Of a stretch of 64,000 nt of DNA, positions 57,790 to 64,000 are shown in pieces. The stretch is taken from assembly GCA_017849615.1 (NCBI GenBank), contig JAFIGS010000011.1, positions 186,001 through 250,000 on the forward strand. Direction: 5' to 3'. Within the stretch, counting starts at the first letter, position 1, and each line of letters starts with the position of its first letter. This DNA is from Pseudolabrys sp. (GTDB lineage Bacteria > Pseudomonadota > Alphaproteobacteria > Rhizobiales > Xanthobacteraceae). A model generated the notes under the pieces. That model ran no database searches and had not been told where the DNA came from. It worked only from the letters and a program-made list of their open reading frames with translations. The position numbers and the translations under genes are program-made.

Positions 57790-59112
57790 ATGAACCCCGT
57801 CGATCTCATCCTCGCGCGGCTGACCGCGCTGCATCCCAAGCGTATCGACCTGTCGCTCGAGCGGCTGGAACGGTTGCTGGCCGCGCTTGGCCATCCGGAG
57901 CGCAAACTGCCGCCGGTCATTCATGTCGCCGGCACCAATGGCAAGGGATCGACCATCGCCTTCCTGCGCGCCATTCTCGAAGCGGCCGGGTTATCGGTGC
58001 ATGTCTATACCTCGCCGCATCTGGTGCATTTCAACGAGCGCTTCCGCCTCGGCCAAAAAGGCGGCGAGGGCGCGCTGGTGGGCGATGTCGAACTGTCGGC
58101 GGCGCTGGAGGAATGCGAGCGCGCCAATGGCGATGCGCCGATCACGGTGTTCGAGATCACCACCGCCGCCGGCATGCTGCTGTTTTCGCGTAACCCGGCC
58201 GATGTGCTTCTGCTCGAGGTCGGTCTCGGCGGCCGGCTGGATGCCACCAATGTCATCGACAAGCCGCTGGTCAGCGTTATCACGCCGGTGTCGCTCGATC
58301 ATCTCGACTTCCTCGGCGACACTTTGGAGAAGATCGCCTCCGAGAAGGCCGGCATCATCAAGCCGAACGTGCCCGTGGTGGTCGCCGCGCAGCAGCGCGA
58401 TGCGCTCGCCGTGATCGAGCGGCAGGCCGCGCGCATGAAGGCGCCGATCCGCATTGCCGGCGAGAACTGGACCGCGACCGAAGAACGCGGACGCCTCGTA
58501 TACCAGGACGACAACGGTCTGCTCGATCTGCCGGCGCCGAAACTGTTCGGCCGCCATCAGTTCGAGAATGCCGGGTTGGCGATCGCGGCCTTGCGCACCG
58601 TGTCGTCGCTGAAAATTGCGCCGCCGGCCTTCGAGAACGGCATCGCCAAAGCCGACTGGCCGGCGCGGCTGCAGCGCCTGAGCGCCGGCCATCTGGTCGA
58701 TCTCATTCCGCCGGGTGCCGAGCTATGGCTCGACGGCGGGCACAATCCCGATGGCGGTCGCACCATCGCAGCGGCGCTGGCCGATATCGAGGAACGTGTG
58801 TCGCGGCCGCTGGTGATGATCGTCGGCATGCTGGCGACCAAGGACGCGGCGGGCTTCCTGCGCAATTTCACCGGGCTGGCGCGCCACATGATCACGGTGC
58901 CGGTCCCCGGCGCCGACAAGGGCCTGAGCGCGGCCGATGTCGCCGAGGCGGCCAAGGGCGTCGGCTTGCCGGCGCTGGCCCGCGGCAGCGTTGCGGAAGC
59001 GCTGGAGACGGTGCGTAAACTCGATTTCGATGCACCGCCGCGCATTCTCATTACCGGCTCGCTTTATCTCGCGGGCGAGGTGCTGCGCGAGAACGGCACG
59101 GAGCCAATCTGA
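57790..59112 (+). CDS. folC: Bifunctional folylpolyglutamate/dihydrofolate synthase
   Basis: 440 aa. P-loop VAGTNGKGSTIAF, Mur-ligase-like GLGGRLDATN, TPVSLDHLDFLGDT, DGGHNPDGG. It adds glutamates to folates. Follows accD, the common folC location. Confidence 0.94.
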   Translation: MNPVDLILARLTALHPKRIDLSLERLERLLAALGHPERKLPPVIHVAGTNGKGSTIAFLRAILEAAGLSVHVYTSPHLVHFNERFRLGQKGGEGALVGDVELSAALEECERANGDAPITVFEITTAAGMLLFSRNPADVLLLEVGLGGRLDATNVIDKPLVSVITPVSLDHLDFLGDTLEKIASEKAGIIKPNVPVVVAAQQRDALAVIERQAARMKAPIRIAGENWTATEERGRLVYQDDNGLLDLPAPKLFGRHQFENAGLAIAALRTVSSLKIAPPAFENGIAKADWPARLQRLSAGHLVDLIPPGAELWLDGGHNPDGGRTIAAALADIEERVSRPLVMIVGMLATKDAAGFLRNFTGLARHMITVPVPGADKGLSAADVAEAAKGVGLPALARGSVAEALETVRKLDFDAPPRILITGSLYLAGEVLRENGTEPI

Positions 59113-59115
59113 CTC

Positions 59116-59216
59116 GTCATTCCGGGACGACGCGTAGCATCGGGCCCGGAATCCATAGTCCGCAGCGCCGGGGTTATGGATTCCGGGTTTGCGACTTCGT
59201 CGCGCCCCGGAATGAC
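59116..59216. repeat. Palindromic repeat after folC
   Basis: GTCATTCCGGGACGACGCG and GCCCCGGAATGAC outer arms with GGAATCCATA and TATGGATTCC inside. Confidence 0.75.
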
Positions 59217-59223
59217 GGAAACA

Positions 59224-59252
59224 AAAGCGGCCGGGGATCACCCGGCCGCTTT
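59224..59252. terminator. Bidirectional intrinsic terminator
   Basis: AAAGCGGCCGGG (59224-59235) and CCCGGCCGCTTT (59241-59252), with T-rich tracts on the minus strand. It ends trxA and possibly folC. Confidence 0.8.
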
Positions 59253-59274
59253 AACCTTGAACCTTGCGCGCGGA

Positions 59275-59595
59275 TCAGACCGCGGCGGTGATCCACTGCT
59301 GCAGCTTCTGCTTCGGCGCGGCGCCGACCTGGCGATCGGCGATCTCGCCGTTCTTGAACAGCAGCAAGGTCGGGATCGACATGATGCCGTACTTGGCGGC
59401 GATGTTCGGGTTCTCGTCGACGTTCAGCTTGACGATCTTCACCTTGTCGCCGATTGCGCCGGAAATCTCCTCGAGCGCCGGGGCGATCATGCGGCACGGG
59501 CCGCACCATTCCGCCCAGAAATCCACGACCACCGGCTCGGACGACTTGAGAACGTCCGTGTCGAAGCTTGCATCCGTAGTCTTGCCGACGGCCAT
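59275..59595 (-). CDS. trxA: Thioredoxin
   Basis: 106 aa with the redox motif [15 protein letters not shown] and the cis-Pro in S-I-P-T-L-L-L. A general disulfide reductant, downstream of addA. Confidence 0.97.
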   Translation of the reverse strand: MAVGKTTDASFDTDVLKSSEPVVVDFWAEWCGPCRMIAPALEEISGAIGDKVKIVKLNVDENPNIAAKYGIMSIPTLLLFKNGEIADRQVGAAPKQKLQQWITAAV

Positions 59596-59690
59596 GATGA
59601 GCCCCTTTACCTGTGACTGGCGGCCCTGGAATCGAGCCGCAAAATTGCGAGGCCCGGAACGTATGGACGGGCCCCCGGAGCGTCAAGGCG

Positions 59691-62600
59691 CTATCGCGGG
59701 GTCGTGACCGGCACCAAAGCATGGGTCAGCGCCTCGCCGGAAAACTCCATCAGATCAGGGACTTCGGTCCAGATCAGGGCGCAGCGTACGGCTTTTTGCG
59801 GGTATAATTTGGCGAGCACCGCCCGGTACAGCGCCAATTGCCGGATGTATTGGGGCGGCACCTCCGGCAGGGACCGCGGCGCGGGACGATTCGTCTTGTA
59901 GTCCGCGATCAGCACCCAGTCGGGCGTGACGACGAGGCGGTCGATCTGGCCGTTGACCCGCCGGGTTTCGCCGTCGATCTCGATGAGGCCGACGATCGGC
60001 ACCTCGGCGCGGCTGCCGGGGCCGAACAGGGCGCCGAAGCGGGCATCGTCGAGCACGCGCATGACGTCGGCGATCAGCGGCGCGTGGTCGGCGGCGGCGA
60101 GCTTCTCGCCCTCGCGAACGACGTAATCCTGCGCCGCCTTGAGCCGCCGCTCGGGCGGAATGCCGGGCAGCGACTGCAGCAGCCGGTGGGTGAGCGAACC
60201 GCGCAGCATCGCCATGTCCTGCGCCTTGTTCTGTCCGTTCACCGGCAGCGGCGGCCGCGCGCTCTCGTCAAAGCCCGACGGCGTGATGACGCGGGGTGTC
60301 GTGTCGCGCGGCGCGTCGTGTCTGAGCCAGTCAGGGACGACGACGGTGGGCTCGGGCTCGTCCGGTGAAGACGTGCGCGGTTCCGCGCCGGCTTCCTCTG
60401 CCGCGTGAGGATCGGTCTTGCGGAAGCGCCGCACGGTGCCGTCGCCATCGCCGATCGTGTCGTCGGCCGCTTCGCGCACCGCGATCTCGCCCAAGGCATT
60501 CTCGACCAATTGATACCAGCAGCCATCCGGGATCTTGCGGTCGCCCTTGATGCCGCAAACGACCAGCCGCTCGGCGGCGCGCGTCATCGCCACATAGAGC
60601 AGGCGCCGATACTCGTCGGTCGCCTCGCGTAGTTTCGCCTCGCGCGCCGCCGCCATGGCGGCGCTGTCATTGGCCTTGCGACCCGACCAAACAAGCGGCG
60701 ACGCCGCGCCGGGCACCGCTCTGTCCGGCACGAGCGTCAGCAGTTTCGGCGGAATGGCGCCTTCCGGCTTCGTCGTCGTATCGGCGAGAATGACGAATCG
60801 CGCCTCGAGGCCCTTGGCCCCGTGCACGGTCATGACGCGCACTTCGTCGCGCTCCATTTCCATGTCGCGCTTCACTTCCGCTTCGGCGGCGCGCAGCCAG
60901 GCGACGAAGCCCTGCAAGGTCGGCGTCTCGCGCGCTTCGTAATCGAGCGCGAGATTGAGGAATTCGTCGAGCGCGTCGGACGCCTCGTGGCCGAGCCGCG
61001 CCAGGAATTGTTTGCGGCCGTCATGAGCGCCGAGCAGCCACGCATAGAAGGCGAAGGGCGAAAGTTCGCGCGCCTTGCCGCGCAGCAGATCGAATTGCGT
61101 GGCCAGCTCCGACCGCTGCGCGCGCAGTGTCGCATGAAGGCTGTTGCCACCGCGATCATAGGCGAGTTGTTCAAGCGTGACGTCGGTGAGGCCGAACAGC
61201 GGGCTCTTGAGGATGGTGGCGAGCGCCAGATCGTCCTCCGGCAGCAGCAGTGCGTCGGCCAGCACCATCAGGTCCATCACCGCGATATGCTCGGTGAGGA
61301 CGAGACGGTCGGCGCCGGCGACCGGAATGTTGGCCTGCTTGAGGGCGCGAATGACGGCTTCGAACAAAGGCCCGCGCTGGCGCACCAGAATGAGTACGTC
61401 CTTGGGCGACACGCCTTGCCGCCGCCACGCCGCGATGGTGCTGGCGATGCGCTCGGCGAGCTTGGCCGGCGCGCTGCGCGCCGTCTGCAGGTCGAACGGC
61501 GCCTGCCAGGCCGGCTTCTTCTCGATCAGGTCGGCCTCGGTGAGATCCCACAGCTCGACGAGGCCCGGCGCCTTGTCGGGCAATGACTCATGGATGGGAC
61601 CGACATTATCGGCGCTGAGACCCGCATGCGCGGCCTCGCTTTTGAACACGGTATCGACCGCGCCGAGCACATTGGCGCCGGAGCGGAAAGAGGCTTTGAA
61701 CGCAATTCCTTGAAACCTGAGTTCGGCGCTGTCATGCAGCCGTTTGAAATAGTCGCGGCTGTCAGCAAATTGCTTCGGCTCCGCGCCCTGAAACGAGAAG
61801 ATCGACTGCTTCTCGTCGCCGACGGCAAAGATGGTGCGCGTGCGCTCATGCGCGCCCTTGCCGGCGAAGAATTCGGACACGAGGGCTTTCACGATGGCCC
61901 ATTGCTTGGGGCTCGTGTCCTGCGCCTCGTCGATCAGCACATGATGAATGCCGCTGTCGAGCTTGTAATGCACCCAGGCGGCGCTTTGCTCGGTAAGCAA
62001 TTCCAGTGTCTTGTCGATGAGGTCGTCGTAGTCCAGCAGTCCGCGCCTGTTCTTTTCCTTCTCGAAGCCGCCGATCACGGCATGAGCAATAGCGAACAGC
62101 GCCATGCTGCGGTCGCGGGCTTCGACGGCGCGCTTCTTCGTCAGCAGCGCCCAGACGCGGTCGCGCTCGCGCATCAGGCGTTCGCACAGGTCGGGATGCG
62201 CCTTTTGCACGCCGCTGGTGGCGATGCGCTCGCGCGTCTTGTCGCGCGTGCTGGTGCAGAAGATGTCGAGATAGGTTTCGATGCGCGCGACGGCGTCGAG
62301 CGCGGCCAGCGCGCGGAAGCGGCCGCCGTGTTCCTTGTCGGTCTTGCCGCCGGTCTCCAGCGCCGCGGCGACGGACGGCCATTCGGTCTGGATGAACAGG
62401 CTCTCCGCGAACATGGCTGCGTCCGCCGCCTCCGCGGTGTCGCCGGGCTGGAGGCCGAGCGTTTGCGATAGTTGCGCCGCCGCGCCGTCGATGCCGCCGG
62501 CGCCCGCGATCCAGCGCGTGAGCGCGTCGCGCGCGCGGATGGCGCTGCGCACCATGTCCTGAAAGGTCTGGTCGGCGGCAGCGAGCACGGCCTGCTTGAG

Positions 62601-63146
62601 CGCGCGGCCGAGCGGCGTGTCCGGATTCTGCGCCGCCTCAAGCAGCACCTTCATGGTGAGATCGTGCAGAAGCTGATGTTCGGTGGCTTCGTCCAGCACC
62701 TCGAAGCGCGCCGGCACATTGGCCTCGAACGGAAACAGATGCAGCAGCTGGGTGCAGAAGGCGTGGATGGTCTGCACCTTGAGCCCGCCGGGCGTATCGA
62801 GCGCCAGCGCGAACAGTTGCCGGGCGCGCAGGCGCAATTGCGGGGTTATTGTCTTGACACCAGTCTTGCGAATTGCGTCGTCGAGCTGGATGTCATTAAG
62901 CGCGGTCCACTCGCGCAAATCCTTGAACACCTTATTCGCCATATTCGCGGCGGCGGCCTTGGTGAAGGTGATGCAGAGAATGCGCGCCGGATCGGTACCG
63001 TTGAGAAGCAACCGCGTGACGCGCTGCGCCAGCACATGCGTCTTGCCGGAGCCGGCATTGGCCGACACCCACGCCGATTGCGCCGGATCGGATGCCGAGG
63101 TCTGCAGCGCGATAACGTCGGGCGGAATGGTGAGCGGCTTGCTCAT
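59691..63146 (-). CDS. addA: Helicase-nuclease AddA
   Basis: 1151 aa from MSKPLTIPPDVIALQ. UvrD-like helicase with Walker A NAGSGKTHVLAQRV (31-36) and VLIDEAQDTSPKQW, and a C-terminal RecB-like nuclease with ADYKTNRPAP (Asp, Lys). With AddB it resects DNA breaks for RecA. Its first six codons are duplicated 188 bases upstream, with a repeat between. Confidence 0.96.
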   Translation of the reverse strand: MSKPLTIPPDVIALQTSASDPAQSAWVSANAGSGKTHVLAQRVTRLLLNGTDPARILCITFTKAAAANMANKVFKDLREWTALNDIQLDDAIRKTGVKTITPQLRLRARQLFALALDTPGGLKVQTIHAFCTQLLHLFPFEANVPARFEVLDEATEHQLLHDLTMKVLLEAAQNPDTPLGRALKQAVLAAADQTFQDMVRSAIRARDALTRWIAGAGGIDGAAAQLSQTLGLQPGDTAEAADAAMFAESLFIQTEWPSVAAALETGGKTDKEHGGRFRALAALDAVARIETYLDIFCTSTRDKTRERIATSGVQKAHPDLCERLMRERDRVWALLTKKRAVEARDRSMALFAIAHAVIGGFEKEKNRRGLLDYDDLIDKTLELLTEQSAAWVHYKLDSGIHHVLIDEAQDTSPKQWAIVKALVSEFFAGKGAHERTRTIFAVGDEKQSIFSFQGAEPKQFADSRDYFKRLHDSAELRFQGIAFKASFRSGANVLGAVDTVFKSEAAHAGLSADNVGPIHESLPDKAPGLVELWDLTEADLIEKKPAWQAPFDLQTARSAPAKLAERIASTIAAWRRQGVSPKDVLILVRQRGPLFEAVIRALKQANIPVAGADRLVLTEHIAVMDLMVLADALLLPEDDLALATILKSPLFGLTDVTLEQLAYDRGGNSLHATLRAQRSELATQFDLLRGKARELSPFAFYAWLLGAHDGRKQFLARLGHEASDALDEFLNLALDYEARETPTLQGFVAWLRAAEAEVKRDMEMERDEVRVMTVHGAKGLEARFVILADTTTKPEGAIPPKLLTLVPDRAVPGAASPLVWSGRKANDSAAMAAAREAKLREATDEYRRLLYVAMTRAAERLVVCGIKGDRKIPDGCWYQLVENALGEIAVREAADDTIGDGDGTVRRFRKTDPHAAEEAGAEPRTSSPDEPEPTVVVPDWLRHDAPRDTTPRVITPSGFDESARPPLPVNGQNKAQDMAMLRGSLTHRLLQSLPGIPPERRLKAAQDYVVREGEKLAAADHAPLIADVMRVLDDARFGALFGPGSRAEVPIVGLIEIDGETRRVNGQIDRLVVTPDWVLIADYKTNRPAPRSLPEVPPQYIRQLALYRAVLAKLYPQKAVRCALIWTEVPDLMEFSGEALTHALVPVTTPR

Positions 63147-63334
63147 TCGTCCCCCAACTGTCCCGGACGCGGTGCGGCGCGAAGTGCCGCACCGCAGAGC
63201 CGGGACCGTTCCAGATTGCGGCGGTCTCGGTTCTGCAGCGCACCACCATAGCGCGTCGAAGACGCGCGTAAACGCGCTGATGAGGGTGCTGCGCTGCGCC
63301 CGGGACAAAGCAAGGAGGTGAGCGGCTTGCTCAT
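63129..63334. repeat. Palindromic repeat flanked by an 18-bp direct repeat
   Basis: GGTGAGCGGCTTGCTCAT occurs at 63129-63146 and 63317-63334. Between them (63147-63316) lie an inverted-repeat element (TGTCCCGGACGCGG...CGCCCGGGACA) including ATAGCGCGTCGAAGACGCGC. The direct repeat is the first six codons of addA plus the addB stop region. Confidence 0.85.
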
Positions 63335-64000
63335 GCGCCGGCCTCCTCGTCGAGACCGCCGGTCAGCGACCATTCCTTGATGCGGGCGAGGTGGTCGTAA
63401 GTGCCGTAGTGGTTCTTCCACATCGGATGGCGCAGCGAGAGATAAGGGCTGTTAGGGTCGGCGAACTGCGCCAGCACGTTGGTCAGCTCGGCCAGCGCCT
63501 CATCGGCCTTCATGTCCGGCGTGCTGTCCTTGAACTTGACCGGGCGCTCTTCGCCGGCTTCGACGCCGCCGCTCAGCCGCACATAGAGCAGTTCGGCGAC
63601 CGAGCCGCCGGCCGGGATGTCCTTGAAGCCGCCGTCCTTCACGATCGCGGCTTCCAGCGTGAGCTGTGGCGACAGGCCGGCGCCGACCTGATTGTCGGAT
63701 GGCGGCGCGCCGGTCTTGTAGTCGATAATGGCGTAGCGCCCGTCAGCGAGGCATTCGATGCGGTCGGCGCGCACGGTGAGGGTGAACGTCTCATTGCCGA
63801 ATGGAATGTCGATGCGGCCGCCGACTTCGATCGACAGCGACTGCGCGCCGGCGCGGCGCCTGGCGTCGAAGCCGACGAACCACGCGGCAATGAGCTCGAA
63901 ACGCGGCCACCAGAACGCCTTGGCCTCCGGGAAATTCTCCAGCGGCGCGAAGTGGCTCCTGCCGATGGCGAGCAAAGCCGAGAGCGCATCGGACGGCAGT
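63331..64000 (-). CDS. addB: AddB, C-terminal part only
   Basis: The 5' end lies beyond the right edge; about 222 codons are visible. The segment contains KAFWWPRFELIAAWFVGFD and the RecB-type nuclease motif ADGRYAIIDYKTGAPP. In related genomes addB and addA usually overlap; here the stop TGA is inside the second copy of the 18-bp repeat. Confidence 0.92.
   Translation of the reverse strand, partial: LPSDALSALLAIGRSHFAPLENFPEAKAFWWPRFELIAAWFVGFDARRRAGAQSLSIEVGGRIDIPFGNETFTLTVRADRIECLADGRYAIIDYKTGAPPSDNQVGAGLSPQLTLEAAIVKDGGFKDIPAGGSVAELLYVRLSGGVEAGEERPVKFKDSTPDMKADEALAELTNVLAQFADPNSPYLSLRHPMWKNHYGTYDHLARIKEWSLTGGLDEEAGA

Overview
The window looks like a chromosome segment from a GC-rich alphaproteobacterium of the Rhizobiales (Hyphomicrobiales), probably in or near the Bradyrhizobium/Xanthobacteraceae group. 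The gene content points there: AddAB instead of RecBCD, an lptC-lptA-lptB / rpoN / hpf / ptsN string, a DUF1150 gene beside an Hsp20 gene, a TIGR02300-type gene beside tRNA-Ala and aroA, an AccD with a degenerate zinc finger, and an infC that starts with AUU. Many intergenic gaps hold short palindromic repeats of the kind that begin with GTCATTCCGG or TGTCCCGG. The taxonomic placement is inference.

Layout. 1-9,400: a Gly-rich secreted protein (cut by the edge), an Ada/Ogt-type alkyl-DNA repair protein, a DUF2244 protein divergent from nth, a CysZ/EI24-like membrane protein, a YiiX-like permuted papain-fold protein, a PP-loop ATPase, then pheT, a DUF559 nuclease-fold gene and pheS. 9,500-12,600: rplT, rpmI and infC, with two opposite-strand genes between rpmI and infC. 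12,800-20,200: a glycosyltransferase, an alpha/beta hydrolase, queG, an FzlA-like GST-fold protein, uppP, an FMN alpha-hydroxyacid dehydrogenase and an NDUFA9-like protein.

20,396-30,437: tRNA-Leu(CAG) followed by a roughly 10-kb integrated element bounded by an exact 18-bp direct repeat (20466-20483 and 30420-30437). It carries a tyrosine integrase, a DUF4238 gene followed by an Mrr-like gene (possible defence cargo), a serine recombinase, a PadR-type regulator overlapping a 90-aa gene, a GNAT-like protein, and a leftward module of P-loop helicase-like, HTH and HNH-like genes. Three related 28-29-bp repeats with internal palindromes lie upstream of the helicase-like gene. The size and gene set suggest a satellite-like or plasmid-like integrative element. 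I see no structural phage genes and no conjugation genes.

30,500-46,100: an RNase D-like exonuclease, lptCAB (LPS export), rpoN, a short hpf, ptsN, DUF1150 and hsp20 (the last with an RpoH-type promoter and a ROSE-like RNA thermometer), a SleB-type cell wall hydrolase, and an oligopeptide/dipeptide-type ABC operon (dppA-B-C-D-F) ending in a gamma-resorcylate decarboxylase-like gene. 46,260-64,000: tRNA-Ala(GGC), the TIGR02300-type gene, aroA-cmk-rpsA, sppA, ihfB, a GIY-YIG gene, a LapA-domain gene, trpF-trpB-trpA-accD-folC, trxA, and addB-addA. AddB is cut by the right edge. A palindromic repeat sits between addB and addA and is flanked by an 18-bp duplication of the first six addA codons.
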